Positions 33,170 through 44,142 of a stretch of DNA of 64,000 nt are shown here, in pieces. A program made the translations under genes and the position numbers. This stretch comes from Lachnospiraceae bacterium (GTDB taxonomy: Bacteria > Bacillota > Clostridia > Lachnospirales > Lachnospiraceae), in contig JAFYYS010000003.1 of the NCBI GenBank assembly GCA_017546025.1, positions 1 to 64,000 of the forward strand. Reading direction: 5' to 3'. Positions within the stretch are counted from its first letter, which is position 1, and each line of letters begins with the position of its first letter. The notes beneath the pieces are model-generated. The model was not told where the DNA came from and did not search any database. It saw nothing but the letters and a program-made list of their open reading frames with translations.

Positions 33170-34513
33170 TTACTCACTGAGGAATCCCTTATAGTGTCTC
33201 GTCAACATCATGGATTCAATCTGCTTAACCGTCTCAAGGATAACACCTACGACGATGATCAGGCTTGTACCGCCGAAGCCGAGGTTCGTAACGTTGAACG
33301 CACCGCTGCATACGATAGGAATCAATGCAACGATGGTCAGGCCGACAGCACCGATGAAAACGATCTTGTTCAGAACACCGGTGAGGAAGTCAATGGTAGG
33401 CTTACCGGGCCGGATACCGGGAACAAAACCGCCGCTCTTCTTCAGGTTACCGGCAACTTCAACAGGGTTGAAGGTAATGCTGGTATAGAAATATGCGAAG
33501 AAGATAATCATGGCGATGTACAAAAGTGCGCCGATCGTATACTTGAACTCGAAATTGGAACCGGTAAACTTGAACCAGTTGTTCGTGTTGCACATATAAA
33601 GGATCTTCTGCCAGAACGTACCGGTTCTCGCTGCCTGTACTCCGAAGAAGGAGGAAATGACAATCGGGAACTGGAAAATGGAAACTGCGAAGATTACCGG
33701 GATAACACCGGCGGTGTTAACCTTCAACGGAATGTAGGTGGAGTTTCCGCCCGTCATTCTTCTTCCGACCATCTTCTGGCTGTACTGAACGGCAATTCTT
33801 CTCTCTGCATCCTGCAGGATAACAATCAGAACGAGCGTTACCAGAACGATGAGCACAATCAGTGCGGTGGCCATGAACTTGCCAGCGAACTTCTCCTGCA
33901 CGAAAACCTTATTCTGGAACAGTCTTCCGAATTCACCGGGGAACTCGGATACGATGTTGATCAGGAGGATGATGGAAATACCGTTTCCTACGCCGAACTC
34001 CGTGATATTTTCCCCGAGCCACATCAGGAACGCGGAACCTGCGGTAAATGCAAGGACAACGAGGATGACACCGAGCCATCCGTCCTGAATGACGTTGCTG
34101 TAGGAATTCTTAAATCCGATAGCCATTGCTGCGGACTCAATCACGGCAAGAACAACAGTAAGGTAACGGGAAATCTTCTCGATTTTCTTTCTTCCGCTCT
34201 CTCCGTCCTTCTGCAGCTCAGCAAGTGCCGGGATGGCAATCGTAAGAAGCTGCATAATGATGGAGGAAGTAATGTACGGAGAAATGCTCAAAGCAAAGAT
34301 GGACATCTTCGTCAGAGAGCCCCCGGTTAACATGTTGATGAAACCTTCGTTTCCACCGAACTTTAACTTCAGGAACTCCGTAGCCGTTGCATTGTTAATT
34401 CCGGGAGCCGGAATCAAGGAGCCGAGACGTACCAGCACCAGGCAACAGAAAGTGAAAAAAAGCTTTTTTCTGATTTCCTTTACCTTAAAAGCGTTGATAA
34501 ACATCTTAAACAT
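33170..34513 (-). CDS. secY: Preprotein translocase subunit SecY
   Basis: Central channel of the Sec system, 447 aa, with ten predicted membrane helices and the plug-region motif. AFKVKEIRKKLFFTFCCLVLVRLGSLIPAPGI and GKPTIDFLTGVLNKIVFIGAVGL are characteristic. ATG 34513 has GAGG nine bases upstream and overlaps the rplO end region closely, so the two are translationally linked. Confidence 0.98.
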   Translation of the reverse strand: MFKMFINAFKVKEIRKKLFFTFCCLVLVRLGSLIPAPGINNATATEFLKLKFGGNEGFINMLTGGSLTKMSIFALSISPYITSSIIMQLLTIAIPALAELQKDGESGRKKIEKISRYLTVVLAVIESAAMAIGFKNSYSNVIQDGWLGVILVVLAFTAGSAFLMWLGENITEFGVGNGISIILLINIVSEFPGEFGRLFQNKVFVQEKFAGKFMATALIVLIVLVTLVLIVILQDAERRIAVQYSQKMVGRRMTGGNSTYIPLKVNTAGVIPVIFAVSIFQFPIVISSFFGVQAARTGTFWQKILYMCNTNNWFKFTGSNFEFKYTIGALLYIAMIIFFAYFYTSITFNPVEVAGNLKKSGGFVPGIRPGKPTIDFLTGVLNKIVFIGAVGLTIVALIPIVCSGAFNVTNLGFGGTSLIIVVGVILETVKQIESMMLTRHYKGFLSE

Positions 34514-34514
34514 A

Positions 34515-34955
34515 TCAGATCACCTCAGCACTTCCACCAAGGGCCTGAATCTTCTCAATAGCGCATGCACTGAATGCATTGGCCTTAATGTTCAGTTTCT
34601 TGGTAAGTTCTCCGTTACCGAGAACCTTTACTCCGTCCTTCGGATTGCTGAAAAGACCGATTTCTACCATGGAATCGATAGTAACTTCAGCACCGTCCTC
34701 GAAGCGGTTCAGCATGGAAACATTAACGGAAACGATTTCCTTCGTGTTTCTGTTCTTGAAGCCGCGCTTGGGAAGACGACGGTACAAAGGCATCTGACCG
34801 CCTTCAAAACCGGTTCTCGGAGCTCCGGAACGTGCCTTCTGACCCTTATGACCCTTACCGGCGGTCTTACCGTTTCCCGAGCCGTGTCCGCGGCCTCTGC
34901 GGAATGCATCGCTGTGCTTTGCGCCGTCAGCAGGTTTAATATCTGTCAAATTCAT
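34515..34955 (-). CDS. rplO: 50S ribosomal protein L15
   Basis: Protein of 146 aa that helps fold 23S rRNA late in assembly; glycine- and lysine-rich N-terminus ([22 protein letters not shown]). ATG 34955 follows AGGAGG by eight bases; the GTG three codons earlier is too close to it. spc operon. Confidence 0.97.
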   Translation of the reverse strand: MNLTDIKPADGAKHSDAFRRGRGHGSGNGKTAGKGHKGQKARSGAPRTGFEGGQMPLYRRLPKRGFKNRNTKEIVSVNVSMLNRFEDGAEVTIDSMVEIGLFSNPKDGVKVLGNGELTKKLNIKANAFSACAIEKIQALGGSAEVI

Positions 34956-34977
34956 CGTGTGCACCTCCTATCGTTTA

Positions 34978-35157
34978 TTAGATTTCTTCTACCTTAACAA
35001 GATGCTTAACCTGGGCAATCATGCCTCTGGTAGCTGCATTGTCCGGCAGCGTGTTTGAGCTGTTCAGTTTGCGAAGACCTAAAGACTCAACAACCTTTTT
35101 ATGATTCGGAATTGCACCGATCGTAGACTTAACTAACGTAACTTTCAACTCTGCCAT
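34978..35157 (-). CDS. rpmD: 50S ribosomal protein L30
   Basis: Small protein of 59 aa, MAELKVTLVKSTIGAIPNHK, with the usual LGLRKLNSS and GMIAQVKHLV motifs. It fills the gap between rpsE and rplO; translation of that gap shows an uninterrupted frame. spc operon. Confidence 0.97.
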   Translation of the reverse strand: MAELKVTLVKSTIGAIPNHKKVVESLGLRKLNSSNTLPDNAATRGMIAQVKHLVKVEEI

Positions 35158-35170
35158 TTCGTAATCCCTC

Positions 35171-35671
35171 CTATAAATTGCTTACGGAGATGCCACGACG
35201 AGCAGCAACTTCCTCGGGTGTCTTCAACTCGGCAAGACCGGCAATCGTAGCAAGAACAACGTTCTGCTTATTGTTGGAGCCGAGAGACTTGGTACGGATG
35301 TTCTTGTAGCCGGCAAGCTCGAGAACGATACGAGCAGGACCGCCTGCGATAATACCGGTACCGATGGATGCCTTCTTCAGAAGAACAGATGCGCTTCCGA
35401 AGTTTCCGATGAAGTCATGCGGAATGGAACCGTTTTCGTCGATGGGAAGAGCAATAACCTTCTTCATGGCATCTTCCTTAGCCTTACGGATTGCTTCGGG
35501 AACTTCGGCAGCCTTTCCGAGACCTGCACCGACATGACCGTTCTTGTCACCTACCACAACGAGTGCGGCAAATCTCATGTTACGGCCGCCCTTTACAACC
35601 TTGGTTACACGTTTGATGGCGACAACCTTGTCTTCCATCTCCATGCCGTTTGTATCAATATATCGTTTCAT
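35171..35671 (-). CDS. rpsE: 30S ribosomal protein S5
   Basis: Decoding-fidelity protein of 166 aa with the double-stranded RNA-binding-like domain ([27 protein letters not shown]) and the C-terminal S5 domain ([18 protein letters not shown]). spc operon. Confidence 0.98.
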   Translation of the reverse strand: MKRYIDTNGMEMEDKVVAIKRVTKVVKGGRNMRFAALVVVGDKNGHVGAGLGKAAEVPEAIRKAKEDAMKKVIALPIDENGSIPHDFIGNFGSASVLLKKASIGTGIIAGGPARIVLELAGYKNIRTKSLGSNNKQNVVLATIAGLAELKTPEEVAARRGISVSNL

Positions 35672-35686
35672 ACTGTCCCTCCTCGA

Positions 35687-36055
35687 CTAAAAGTTCAGAC
35701 CAGCTTCGCGAGCTGCATCTGCCAATGCCTGAATTTTGCCTGCGTATATGAAACCGCCACGGTCGAAGACAACGGTATCGATGCCCTTTTCCAAAGCTTT
35801 CTTTGCAATCACAGTGCCAAGCTTGGCTGCTGCTGCAACATTGTCTGTGAACTCAAGGTCTGCCTTCACATCCTGATCGAGAGTGGAAGCGGAAACGAGA
35901 GTGTTGCCGGCAATATCATCAATGATCTGCGCGTACATGTTCTTGTTGGAACGGAATACGGCGAGTCTCGGTCTTTCAGCAGTGCCGGAGAAACGATTAC
36001 GAATCTTCATGTGCTTTTTCACACGGATGTCAGATCTGCATTCTTTACTAACCAT
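35687..36055 (-). CDS. rplR: 50S ribosomal protein L18
   Basis: 5S rRNA-binding protein of 122 aa ([29 protein letters not shown]; ending [13 protein letters not shown]). spc operon, 15 bp before rpsE. Confidence 0.98.
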   Translation of the reverse strand: MVSKECRSDIRVKKHMKIRNRFSGTAERPRLAVFRSNKNMYAQIIDDIAGNTLVSASTLDQDVKADLEFTDNVAAAAKLGTVIAKKALEKGIDTVVFDRGGFIYAGKIQALADAAREAGLNF

Positions 36056-36072
36056 GATTACTTTTCTCCTTT

Positions 36073-36615
36073 CTACTTCTTACCGGTCTTGCCGACCTTA
36101 CGTCTGATTACTTCGTCCGCATACTTGATACCCTTGCCCTTATACGGCTCCGGTCCTCTCTTAGCACGGATTTCAGCGGCGTACTGGCCGACCTTCTCTT
36201 TGTCGATTCCCTTAACGGTAATCTTGTTCTGGCCGTCAAGCACCGTCTCGATGCCTTCCGGGTCGATCATGATTACGGGATGGGAGTAACCCAGGGTCAG
36301 GTTGAGTTCTTTGCCCTGCTTAGCTGCACGGTAACCTACGCCGTTGATCTCGAGAACCTTCTCGTATCCGTTCGTAACACCGACAACCATGTTGTTAATC
36401 AAAGTTCTTGTAAGACCGTGAAGGGACTTAATTCTCTTCAGGTCGTTCGGTCTTTCAACTACGATCTCAGCGCCCTCTACCTTAATGGTAAGCTCGGGAG
36501 CAAGAACGCGCTCCAGGGTACCCTTGGGTCCCTTTACAGTCACTTTATTATTTTCTGCCACATCTACAGTTACACCTGCAGGAATGGCGATTGGCATTTT
36601 TCCTATACGTGACAT
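36073..36615 (-). CDS. rplF: 50S ribosomal protein L6
   Basis: Protein of 180 aa near the factor-binding site; two repeated L6 domains, start [15 protein letters not shown] and C-terminal signature [20 protein letters not shown]. spc operon. Confidence 0.98.
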   Translation of the reverse strand: MSRIGKMPIAIPAGVTVDVAENNKVTVKGPKGTLERVLAPELTIKVEGAEIVVERPNDLKRIKSLHGLTRTLINNMVVGVTNGYEKVLEINGVGYRAAKQGKELNLTLGYSHPVIMIDPEGIETVLDGQNKITVKGIDKEKVGQYAAEIRAKRGPEPYKGKGIKYADEVIRRKVGKTGKK

Positions 36616-36637
36616 GCCCGTACCTCCTTAATTCTGA

Positions 36638-37036
36638 TTACCAGATATAAGCAAGTACTTCGCCGCCAACGCCTGCGTTTCTTGCTTCCTTATCTGTGAT
36701 AACACCTTTGTTCGTGGAAATGATTGCAATGCCGAGACCGCCGAGTACACGGGGAAGCTCGTCCTTGCTTGCATAAACGCGAAGACCGGGCTTACTGATT
36801 CTCTTCAGGCCGGAAATGGTCTTCTCGCTCTTATCCTTACCGTACTTCAGGGTGATGTGGATGTTCTGGAAAGAACCTGCATCCTCCATCTCCCAGCCGC
36901 GGATATAACCTTCCTTCGTAAGAATGTCGGCAATTGCCACCTTCATCTTGGAAGCGGGAACATCTACGGTATCATGCTTTGCGGTATTGGCATTACGGAT
37001 TCTCGTAAGCATATCCGCAATCGGATCACTCATCAT
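36638..37036 (-). CDS. rpsH: 30S ribosomal protein S8
   Basis: 16S rRNA central-domain binder of 132 aa, [25 protein letters not shown] and C-terminal [15 protein letters not shown]. Two adjacent ATG codons (37036, 37033) are possible starts; the first is nine bases from AGGAGG. S8 is the classical regulator of spc operons. Confidence 0.98.
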   Translation of the reverse strand: MMSDPIADMLTRIRNANTAKHDTVDVPASKMKVAIADILTKEGYIRGWEMEDAGSFQNIHITLKYGKDKSEKTISGLKRISKPGLRVYASKDELPRVLGGLGIAIISTNKGVITDKEARNAGVGGEVLAYIW

Positions 37037-37070
37037 ATTTCTGTACCTCCTATTATCTCAGTGGGCAGCC

Positions 37071-37256
37071 TTACCAGCTTGCCTTCTTCACGCCGGGGAT
37101 TTGTCCCTTGTATGCAAGCTCACGGAAGCAGATTCTGCAAATTCCGTACTTTCTCAATACCGCGTGGGGCCGGCCGCAGAGTCTGCAACGGGTGTATGCC
37201 CTGGTGGAGAACTTCGGAGTGCGCTGCTGCTTAATTTTCATTGATGTCTTAGCCAT
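37071..37256 (-). CDS. rpsN: 30S ribosomal protein S14, zinc type
   Basis: Short zinc-binding S14 of 61 aa with ligands Cys24, Cys27, Cys40 and Cys43 (CRLC...CRIC), the form usual in Firmicutes. spc operon between rplE and rpsH. Confidence 0.98.
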   Translation of the reverse strand: MAKTSMKIKQQRTPKFSTRAYTRCRLCGRPHAVLRKYGICRICFRELAYKGQIPGVKKASW

Positions 37257-37272
37257 GAAATTATCCTCCTAT

Positions 37273-37812
37273 TTACTTAGCAAAGGGCATGCCGAACAGT
37301 CTCAACAGCTCGCGCGCCTCTTCGTCCGTCTTGGCAGTCGTTACGAAAATGACGTCCATACCGCGTACCTTGTCAACCTTATCGTACTCGATTTCAGGGA
37401 AGATCAGCTGCTCTTTAACACCGAGCGCATAGTTTCCTCTGCCGTCGAAAGCGTTGGGGTTAACACCGCGGAAGTCACGAACGCGGGGAAGAGCAAGATT
37501 GATGAGACGGTCTGCGAACTCATACATCTTGTCACCGCGAAGCGTAACCTTGCAGCCGATGGCAAGACCCTCACGGATCTTGAAGTTGGCGATAGACTTC
37601 TTGGCCTTTGTGATAACGGGCTTCTGGCCGGAGATGATCTCCAGGTCCTTAACTGCGGACTCGAGAGCCTTGGCATTTTCCTTGGCCTCACCTACGCCCA
37701 TGTTGATAACGATCTTATCGAGTTTCGGAATTTCCATTACATTCTTGTAACCGAACTTGCTCTGCATAGCAGCCGAAATCTCATTCATATATAATTCTTT
37801 TAATCTTGTCAT
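37273..37812 (-). CDS. rplE: 50S ribosomal protein L5
   Basis: 5S rRNA-binding protein of 179 aa contacting P-site t[19 protein letters not shown] and [21 protein letters not shown] are conserved. AGGAGG precedes ATG 37812. spc operon. Confidence 0.98.
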   Translation of the reverse strand: MTRLKELYMNEISAAMQSKFGYKNVMEIPKLDKIVINMGVGEAKENAKALESAVKDLEIISGQKPVITKAKKSIANFKIREGLAIGCKVTLRGDKMYEFADRLINLALPRVRDFRGVNPNAFDGRGNYALGVKEQLIFPEIEYDKVDKVRGMDVIFVTTAKTDEEARELLRLFGMPFAK

Positions 37813-37832
37813 GTTTGAGACCTCCTCTCCTA

Positions 37833-38132
37833 TTAATCGATTACATCGCCGGTTGCCTTGGCAACACGAACCTTCTTGCCGCCGTCAAGCTTAAAGCCGA
37901 CTCTGGTGGGTTTTCCGTTAACTACGAGCATAACGTTGGAAATGTCAATCGGGGACTCAATCTTCGTAATGCCGCCCTTCGGATTACTCTGACTGGCCTT
38001 CTGATGCTTCGTTACCATATTGCAGCCCTCAACAACAACCTTGCCGTCTGCAACACGGATAACCTTACCCTCACTGCCCTTATCCTTGCCGGTAATAATC
38101 TTAACGATGTCACCTTTTTTAATCTTATTCAT
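37833..38132 (-). CDS. rplX: 50S ribosomal protein L24
   Basis: Assembly-initiating protein of 99 aa with an N-terminal KOW motif ([21 protein letters not shown]). spc operon. Confidence 0.98.
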   Translation of the reverse strand: MNKIKKGDIVKIITGKDKGSEGKVIRVADGKVVVEGCNMVTKHQKASQSNPKGGITKIESPIDISNVMLVVNGKPTRVGFKLDGGKKVRVAKATGDVID

Positions 38133-38143
38133 GCTGACACCTC

Positions 38144-38512
38144 CTATAATACTTCCGGAGCAAGGGAAACGATCTTCATGAACTTCTTGTCACGAAGCTC
38201 TCTTGCTACGGGTCCAAAGATACGGGTACCCTTGGGGGTCAAATCATCTTTGATGATAACAGCTGCGTTCTCGTCGAAGCGGATGTAGGATCCGTCCTTA
38301 CGGCGAACAGACTTAACGGTACGAACAACAACTGCCTTAACTACGTCGCCTTTCTTTACAACACCGCCGGGAGCGGCATCCTTCACAGCGGCAACAATGA
38401 TATCACCAATACCGGCATAACGTCTTGTGGAACCACCCATAACACGAATGCAAAGCAGTTCTTTCGCGCCGGTATTATCAGCAACCTTCAGTCTGGTTTC
38501 TGTTTGTATCAT
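38144..38512 (-). CDS. rplN: 50S ribosomal protein L14
   Basis: Subunit-interface protein of 122 aa, [19 protein letters not shown]; first gene of the spc part. Full-length and canonical. Confidence 0.98.
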   Translation of the reverse strand: MIQTETRLKVADNTGAKELLCIRVMGGSTRRYAGIGDIIVAAVKDAAPGGVVKKGDVVKAVVVRTVKSVRRKDGSYIRFDENAAVIIKDDLTPKGTRIFGPVARELRDKKFMKIVSLAPEVL

Positions 38513-38558
38513 AGCGAAAATCTCCTTTCGTAATCTCTTCGGGATCTCCCGAAAATGA

Positions 38559-38813
38559 TTATTTTGCCTTTTCTACGATCTCAACAAGTCTCCATCTCTT
38601 GTCCTTGGAAAGGGGTCTTGTCTCCATAACCTTAACGCGATCACCGATCTTGCATTCGTTGTTCTCGTCATGAGCCTTCAGCTTGTAAGTTCTCTTAACG
38701 ATCTTGTTGTAAAGGGGATGCTTTACGTTATCCACAACAGCAACAACGATGGTCTTATCCATCTTATCACTTACGACCTTACCGGTACGTACTTTTCTCA
38801 GATTTCTTTCCAT
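38559..38813 (-). CDS. rpsQ: 30S ribosomal protein S17
   Basis: OB-fold protein of 84 aa, [23 protein letters not shown] 38813 follows AAAGGAG; the frame continues nine codons further upstream without support. S10 operon. Confidence 0.97.
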   Translation of the reverse strand: MERNLRKVRTGKVVSDKMDKTIVVAVVDNVKHPLYNKIVKRTYKLKAHDENNECKIGDRVKVMETRPLSKDKRWRLVEIVEKAK

Positions 38814-38836
38814 GAGAATTCTCCTTTCCAAGCCGA

Positions 38837-39049
38837 TCAATTGGCGGAATTCTTCGCGGTGATAACCGTCTGAATTCTGGCGATGTTCTTGCGAACTACC
38901 TTAATCCTGCTTGTATTCTCAAGCTGGTTCGTAGCATTCTGGAATCTCAGATTGAAGAGCTCCTTCTTAGCGGCAACAAGTTCGCTGTTAAGCTCCTCAA
39001 CGGTCTTGGACTTAAGCTCTTCCATATAGTTTTTCGTCTTAGTTGCCAT
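38837..39049 (-). CDS. rpmC: 50S ribosomal protein L29
   Basis: Helical-hairpin protein of 70 aa at the exit tunnel, near the docking site for trigger factor and SRP. Its ATG shares a base with the rplP stop codon (TAATG), so translation is coupled. Confidence 0.97.
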   Translation of the reverse strand: MATKTKNYMEELKSKTVEELNSELVAAKKELFNLRFQNATNQLENTSRIKVVRKNIARIQTVITAKNSAN

Positions 39050-39477
39050 TAGTTTGCACCTCCCTCAAGGTCTGCCTTACTAACAATCTTGCACTTGCAG
39101 GGCAGCTTGTAGGTAGCAAGACGAAGTGCTTCTCTGGCCGTCTCTTCAGGAACGCCGGCAATCTCGAAAAGAACACGTCCGGGCTTAACAACTGCTACCC
39201 AGTACTCAGTGGATCCTTTACCGGAACCCATTCGGGTCTCGGCAGGCTTAGCGGTAACGGGCTTATCAGGGAAGATCTTGATCCATACCTGACCGCCACG
39301 CTTGATGTAACGGGTTACGGCAATACGTGCCGCTTCAATCTGATTGGACTTAATCCAGCAAGGCTCGGTAGCAACGATTCCGTACTCACCGTTCGAGATG
39401 AAATTTCCTCTGAGGGCCTTGCCTCTCATGCTTCCGCGAAACTGCTTACGATGTTTCACTCTCTTGGGCATTAACAT
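39049..39477 (-). CDS. rplP: 50S ribosomal protein L16
   Basis: A-site region protein of 142 aa ([42 protein letters not shown]). ATG 39477 overlaps the rpsC stop as TAATG; ATG 39471 two codons later is an alternative. S10 operon. Confidence 0.98.
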   Translation of the reverse strand: MLMPKRVKHRKQFRGSMRGKALRGNFISNGEYGIVATEPCWIKSNQIEAARIAVTRYIKRGGQVWIKIFPDKPVTAKPAETRMGSGKGSTEYWVAVVKPGRVLFEIAGVPEETAREALRLATYKLPCKCKIVSKADLEGGAN

Positions 39478-40136
39478 TACTTATCCGCTCCTTCCTTCTT
39501 GTTTCCCTTGCGGGGAAGTACTTCGCCGTGATAAATCCAAACCTTAACACCTACTTTACCGTAAGTGGTATCAGCTTCGGCGAAACCGTAGTCAATATCG
39601 GCACGCAGCGTCTGCAACGGAATCGTACCGTCGCTGTAGCTCTCGGAACGGGCAATGTCGGCACCGCCGAGACGTCCGGAAACCATTGCCTTGATTCCCT
39701 TTGCGCCGGACTTCATGGTTCTGCCCATGCAGGACTTCATGGCACGACGGAAGGAAACACGGTTCTCAAGCTGCTGTGCGATGTTCTCAGCAACAAGCTG
39801 AGCACAGTTATCAGGTCTCTTGATCTCTTTGATCTCAAGGTTAACCTTCTTGGTCGTAAGCTTCTGCACTTCTGCCTTCAGCTTTTCGATCTCCTGGCCG
39901 CCCTTACCGATGACAACGCCGGGCTTAGCCGTATGAACGATGATCTTAATCTTATCGGAAGTGCGCTCGATTTCCGTATCGGAAATAGCTGCAGCAGCCA
40001 ATTTGTTCTTCAGGAACTTTCTGATCTTCTGGTCTTCCACAAGGTTGTCTGCGAAATCAGCCTCTGCATACCAGCGGGAATCCCAGTCATTGATAACGCC
40101 GACTCTAAGGCCGTGCGGATTTACTTTCTGTCCCAT
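39477..40136 (-). CDS. rpsC: 30S ribosomal protein S3
   Basis: mRNA-entry-channel protein of 219 aa with a KH domain ([21 protein letters not shown]) and the C-terminal S3 domain ([20 protein letters not shown]). S10 operon. Confidence 0.98.
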   Translation of the reverse strand: MGQKVNPHGLRVGVINDWDSRWYAEADFADNLVEDQKIRKFLKNKLAAAAISDTEIERTSDKIKIIVHTAKPGVVIGKGGQEIEKLKAEVQKLTTKKVNLEIKEIKRPDNCAQLVAENIAQQLENRVSFRRAMKSCMGRTMKSGAKGIKAMVSGRLGGADIARSESYSDGTIPLQTLRADIDYGFAEADTTYGKVGVKVWIYHGEVLPRKGNKKEGADK

Positions 40137-40146
40137 GCTCTTCCTC

Positions 40147-40533
40147 CTATCTCTCGTCCAACACGACGGTGATGTGACTCATTCTCTTCAGAATATGGTA
40201 AGCTCTGCCCTGCGCTCTGGGATGAAATCTCTTGATCGTAGGAGCTTCGTTGGCGAAGCATTCGGAAACATAGAGCTTGGTCGCATCCATTCCGTTGTTG
40301 TTCTCCGCATTGGCGATAGCGGATTTGAGTAACTTTTCAATCAATCTGGAAGCATATCTGGGGTTGTATGCCAAAATGCCGAGTGCTGTCTGTACATCCT
40401 TGCCTCTGATTGCGTCGAGTACGAAACATGCCTTCTGAACGGAAACGCGGGCGTAAGAAAGCTTAGCGCTCGGTCTCGTATCCTTATTGGCATTTCTCTC
40501 ACGCTTAATTTGGGATCTATGTCCTTTTGCCAT
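40147..40533 (-). CDS. rplV: 50S ribosomal protein L22
   Basis: Exit-tunnel protein of 128 aa with the usual beta-hairpin near the C-terminus ([21 protein letters not shown]). S10 operon. Confidence 0.97.
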   Translation of the reverse strand: MAKGHRSQIKRERNANKDTRPSAKLSYARVSVQKACFVLDAIRGKDVQTALGILAYNPRYASRLIEKLLKSAIANAENNNGMDATKLYVSECFANEAPTIKRFHPRAQGRAYHILKRMSHITVVLDER

Positions 40534-40619
40534 AGGATGTTTACCTCCTTTTCATGTAACGGTTCTCCGTTAATAATTCTTCCTGCGCATTTCGCGCAAA
40601 TATCGGTTATCGGGTTTGA

Positions 40620-40898
40620 TTATCTCTTACCCTTCTTTTCGTCCTTACCGTGACCGCGGAAGGTCCGGGTTGCAACGAACTCGCCCAGCTTGTGGCCAAC
40701 CATATCTTCGGTCACGTATACCGGAACGTGCTTACGTCCGTCATAAACCGCAATCGTATGGCCGACAAATGTAGGGAAAATCGTGGAGCGGCGAGACCAG
40801 GTCTTGAGAACACTCTTGTCTCCGCTCTTGTTCATTTCATCAACCTTATCAAGCAGATACTGGTCTGCGAAAGGTCCCTTTTTCAAAGAACGTGCCAT
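40620..40898 (-). CDS. rpsS: 30S ribosomal protein S19
   Basis: Head protein of 92 aa, [19 protein letters not shown]. The 86-base gap to rplV has only small hairpins (AACGG/CCGTT). S10 operon. Confidence 0.98.
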   Translation of the reverse strand: MARSLKKGPFADQYLLDKVDEMNKSGDKSVLKTWSRRSTIFPTFVGHTIAVYDGRKHVPVYVTEDMVGHKLGEFVATRTFRGHGKDEKKGKR

Positions 40899-40914
40899 TA
40901 TGGTTTACCTCCTG

Positions 40915-41763
40915 TTATTTCGTCTTGATGACGCTGCCGTCTTTTCTGCGGATGATCAACTTGTTGGAAGCCTTCTTCTTGTTTCTGGTCTTAAGACCGA
41001 GAGCAGGCTTACCCCAAGGAGTGCTCGGACCGGGACGACCGATTCCGCACTTACCTTCACCACCGCCGTGCGGGTGATCATTCGGGTTCATTACAGAACC
41101 GCGGACGGTAGGACGAGTGCCCATATGACGCGTACGACCTGCCTTGCCGATGTTGACAAGCTCATGGTCGATGTTGCCGAGCTGACCGATGGTTGCGCGG
41201 CAGATGATCGGAACCATTCTCATCTCACCGGAGGGAAGACGAAGCGTTGCATACTTGCCTTCTTTAGCCATCAGCTGTGCGCTGTTACCGGCTGCACGAA
41301 CAAGCTGTCCGCCCTTGCCGGGATAAAGCTCAACGTTGTGAACCAAAGCACCGATCGGGATGTTAGCAAGAGGGAGGCAGTTGCCGGTTCTTGCTTCAGC
41401 CGTCTCACCGTTCATAACGGTCTGGCCTACTTCAAGGCCGAGAGGTGCAAGGATATATGCCTTCTCGCCGTCTGCGTAGCAGATCAGAGCGATGTTGGCG
41501 GTTCTGTTCGGATCGTACTCAATGGTCTTAACCACTGCCGGTACGCCGTCTTTCTTTCTCTTGAAATCGATAATACGATACTGCCTTCTGGAGCCGCCGC
41601 CGATATGTCTTACCGTGATCTTACCCTGGTTGTTACGGCCAGCGGTCTTCTTAAGGGAAACACACAAAGACTTCTCGGGCTTACTGCAGGTGATTTCAGC
41701 GAAATCAGAGCAGGTCATGTTTCTTCTGGAAGGTGTATACGGGGTAAACTTTTTAATTCCCAT
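40915..41763 (-). CDS. rplB: 50S ribosomal protein L2
   Basis: Protein of 282 aa needed for subunit association and peptidyl transfer; C-terminal signature [18 protein letters not shown] with the essential His. S10 operon. Confidence 0.99.
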   Translation of the reverse strand: MGIKKFTPYTPSRRNMTCSDFAEITCSKPEKSLCVSLKKTAGRNNQGKITVRHIGGGSRRQYRIIDFKRKKDGVPAVVKTIEYDPNRTANIALICYADGEKAYILAPLGLEVGQTVMNGETAEARTGNCLPLANIPIGALVHNVELYPGKGGQLVRAAGNSAQLMAKEGKYATLRLPSGEMRMVPIICRATIGQLGNIDHELVNIGKAGRTRHMGTRPTVRGSVMNPNDHPHGGGEGKCGIGRPGPSTPWGKPALGLKTRNKKKASNKLIIRRKDGSVIKTK

Positions 41764-41791
41764 TTCTGTAACTCCTTTCGTTTACACTCTT

Positions 41792-42103
41792 TTACAGGCC
41801 GGTGAAGATCTCAATATCTGCACTGTCCTCGGTCAGCTGCACGATGGCCTTCTTCTTCGCTGCGGTAGAACCTTCGATGCGGCCTGCTCTTGTGTTACGG
41901 GCGCGGTTCTTGCCGGCAAGATTCATCGTGTTAACCTTGGCTACCTTGGTCCCTGCGAACATCTTCTCAACCGCATCGGCGATCTGAGTCTTCGTTGCAT
42001 CGGGATTTACATAGAAGGCATATTTCTTCTCAGCCATGGAGTTCATGCTCTTCTCAGTTACGACGGGTCTCAGAATGATATCATAATACTTAAGGTCTGC
42101 CAT
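41792..42103 (-). CDS. rplW: 50S ribosomal protein L23
   Basis: Exit-tunnel docking protein of 103 aa for trigger factor and SRP. ATG 42103 overlaps the rplD stop (TAATG). S10 operon. Confidence 0.98.
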   Translation of the reverse strand: MADLKYYDIILRPVVTEKSMNSMAEKKYAFYVNPDATKTQIADAVEKMFAGTKVAKVNTMNLAGKNRARNTRAGRIEGSTAAKKKAIVQLTEDSADIEIFTGL

Positions 42104-42723
42104 TATGCATACACCTCCTCAATCTTAGCGACCGCATCCTTGGTGATTACCAGGTTGGAATACTTCAGGATGTCATATACGTTGATTGCATTGGAAGCTA
42201 CGGTACGAACACCGGGAAGGTTTCTTGCGGAAAGGATTACGTTCTCATCCTTGTCTGCGGTAACAATCAATGCCTTGTCAAGAGCGAGCTTGTCAAGAAT
42301 GTTCTTAACCTGCTTCGTCTTGATAGCCTCGAAGCTCAGATCCTCCATAACGAAAATCTTGTCCTCGGCTACTCTTGAGGTAAGGGCGGACTTGATAGCG
42401 CCGGCCTTTTCCTTCTTGTTCATCTTAACGGAATAATCTCTCGGCTTCGGGGCAAATACAACGCCGCCGCCCTTCCACTGAGGAGAACGGATGGAACCCT
42501 GACGGGCCTGTCCGGTACCTTTCTGTCTCCAGGGCTTTCTTCCGCCGCCGCTTACTTCGGAGCGGGTCTTGGCGCTCTGCGTTCCCTGACGCTTGTTAGC
42601 CAGCTGGCTTACAACCGCAAGATGCATCAAATGGGTATTTACTTCAACTCCGAAGATGCTGTCGGAAAGATCAAGTGTTCCGATCTCAGCGCCTTCTTTA
42701 TTATAAACTTTCACATTTGCCAT
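42103..42723 (-). CDS. rplD: 50S ribosomal protein L4
   Basis: Exit-tunnel protein of 206 aa with the extended loop ([20 protein letters not shown]). L4 is the S10-operon autoregulator in E. coli; whether it binds the leader upstream of rpsJ here is unknown. Confidence 0.98.
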   Translation of the reverse strand: MANVKVYNKEGAEIGTLDLSDSIFGVEVNTHLMHLAVVSQLANKRQGTQSAKTRSEVSGGGRKPWRQKGTGQARQGSIRSPQWKGGGVVFAPKPRDYSVKMNKKEKAGAIKSALTSRVAEDKIFVMEDLSFEAIKTKQVKNILDKLALDKALIVTADKDENVILSARNLPGVRTVASNAINVYDILKYSNLVITKDAVAKIEEVYA

Positions 42724-42747
42724 AATTCAGTTCCTCCTTTCTCAAGA

Positions 42748-43383
42748 TTACTTTCCGCTCTTAACGGTTTCTTTCAGGATGACTAAGGACTTCTTTGCTC
42801 CGGGAACGGCACCCTTTACAAGGATCATGTTGTTGTCAACGTCAACGCGGACAACTTCAAGATTCTGTACCGTTACGTTCACATTACCCATCTGTCCGGG
42901 CATGTGCTTTCCTTTGAAAACACGGCCGGGGGTCGTTGCGGGTCCGTTGGAACCTGCATGTCTGTGATACTTGGAACCATGTCCCATAGGTCCTCTGCTA
43001 AGACCGAATCTCTTGATTGCGCCGGCATAACCTTTACCTTTGCTTACGCCGCTTGCATCAATCTTGTCGCCTGCTGCGAAGATGTCAGCCTTGATTTCCT
43101 GGCCGACGCTGTACTCAGCAGCGTTCTCGAAACGGAACTCCTTGAGAAATCTCTTGTTTGCAACATTTGCCTTGGCAAAAAGTCCTTTCATCGGCTTGTT
43201 AACCAGCTTCTCTCTGATGTCACCGAAACCGACCTGAACCGCATCGTAGCCGTCCTTCTCTGCCGTCTTAACCTGAACAATGGGGCAGGGACCTGCCTGC
43301 AGTACGGTCACCGGAATGAATGCGCCGTCTTCTGCGAAGATCTGGGTCATTCCGACCTTGGTAGCTAAAATAGCTTTCTTCAT
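42748..43383 (-). CDS. rplC: 50S ribosomal protein L3
   Basis: Early-assembly protein of 211 aa near the peptidyl-transferase centre; [16 protein letters not shown] and the glycine-rich loop [15 protein letters not shown] are diagnostic. S10 operon. Confidence 0.98.
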   Translation of the reverse strand: MKKAILATKVGMTQIFAEDGAFIPVTVLQAGPCPIVQVKTAEKDGYDAVQVGFGDIREKLVNKPMKGLFAKANVANKRFLKEFRFENAAEYSVGQEIKADIFAAGDKIDASGVSKGKGYAGAIKRFGLSRGPMGHGSKYHRHAGSNGPATTPGRVFKGKHMPGQMGNVNVTVQNLEVVRVDVDNNMILVKGAVPGAKKSLVILKETVKSGK

Positions 43384-43447
43384 TGTAGTACCTCCTGTTA
43401 AATCTACAGCGGACCCCGTGCGGGGTCATTCTAAATTACAAGATGAT

Positions 43448-43765
43448 TTATTTGGTGATCATCTTGATGCCGATGAATACACCGGCAGGCATCTCCAAGC
43501 GCTGAAGAGCTTCAATCGTCTTCTCGCCCGGATTCAGGATGTCGATCAGTCTCTTGTGGGTTCTCTGCTCGAACTGCTCACGCGAATCCTTATACTTGTG
43601 AGTAGCACGGAGAATCGTAACTACGTCCTTCTTCGTCGGCAACGGAACAGGTCCGCTGACCTTGGAACCGGTCTTCTTTGCGTTCTCCACAATCTTCGCT
43701 GCAGATGCATCAATTAACTGATGATCATACGCCTTCAATGTGATTCTCATTACATTGCTTGCCAT
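43448..43765 (-). CDS. rpsJ: 30S ribosomal protein S10
   Basis: Head protein and NusE transcription-antitermination factor, 105 aa. ATG 43765 ([16 protein letters not shown]) has AGGAGG eleven bases upstream; the frame extends eight more codons without support. First gene of the long operon, behind a structured leader. Confidence 0.97.
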   Translation of the reverse strand: MASNVMRITLKAYDHQLIDASAAKIVENAKKTGSKVSGPVPLPTKKDVVTILRATHKYKDSREQFEQRTHKRLIDILNPGEKTIEALQRLEMPAGVFIGIKMITK

Positions 43766-44040
43766 AAAAATAGCGCCTCCTTTTCGCACTTAGTGGTAAA
43801 GTACGACAAGTGGTGCCTGTACACTCAACCGTGTGTTTCCTGCCAGCCGGTAAATAAGACCAAGCATTGCTGCTTGGTTCTGATACCGAGTGACGTCGTT
43901 TCGCACGTCTTATCTGCCTCCGTGGCAGAAAATGTTATCGGTACAGTGACTTGTCGCCAGAATGAACTCATGACATTCGCTCCACGGAATTACCCGGCAA
44001 AGCCGGCAACCTCACGCTTCACAGCTATCACGTCACAGCG
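43766..44040 (-). promoter_or_regulatory. Structured 5' leader of the S10 operon
   Basis: About 275 bases from the promoter to rpsJ without a gene. A long-range helix closes a domain: CGACAAGT (43804-43811) with ACTTGTCG (43949-43956), extended by TGTAC (43818-43822) with GTACA (43941-43945). Inside lie CTGCCA (43840-43845) with TGGCAG (43923-43928), an 8-bp hairpin ACCAAGCA/TGCTTGGT (43859-43878) and GACGT/ACGTC (43892-43909). This multibranch fold just upstream of rpsJ suggests an r-protein-binding autoregulatory leader; no match to a named class is claimed. Confidence 0.65.
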
Positions 44041-44046
44041 AAACCG

Positions 44047-44075
44047 ATTATAACACAACGAAAAACAAAATGCAA
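44047..44075 (-). promoter_or_regulatory. Promoter of the S10-spc operon
   Basis: Minus-strand TTGCAT (44070-44075), 17 bp, perfect TATAAT (44047-44052). Transcription would start near 44040, giving the long leader. Confidence 0.8.
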
Positions 44076-44085
44076 GCATAAATTT

Positions 44086-44114
44086 CGGGGATTTTACAAC
44101 TTGCAAAATCCCCG
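44086..44114 (-). terminator. Terminator upstream of the S10 promoter
   Basis: Stem CGGGGATTTT/AAAATCCCCG with a 9-base loop, downstream of the 248-aa membrane protein gene. The trailing T-run is weak. Confidence 0.6.
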
Positions 44115-44142
44115 CTTTCATCATGGAAAATGTGACACCTTC

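Noticed and set aside
33194-34330. 378-codon plus-strand frame opposite secY
   Set aside because: Antisense to a certain secY; its composition (Asn/Asp/Gly/Glu-rich) is a mirror of membrane-protein codons.
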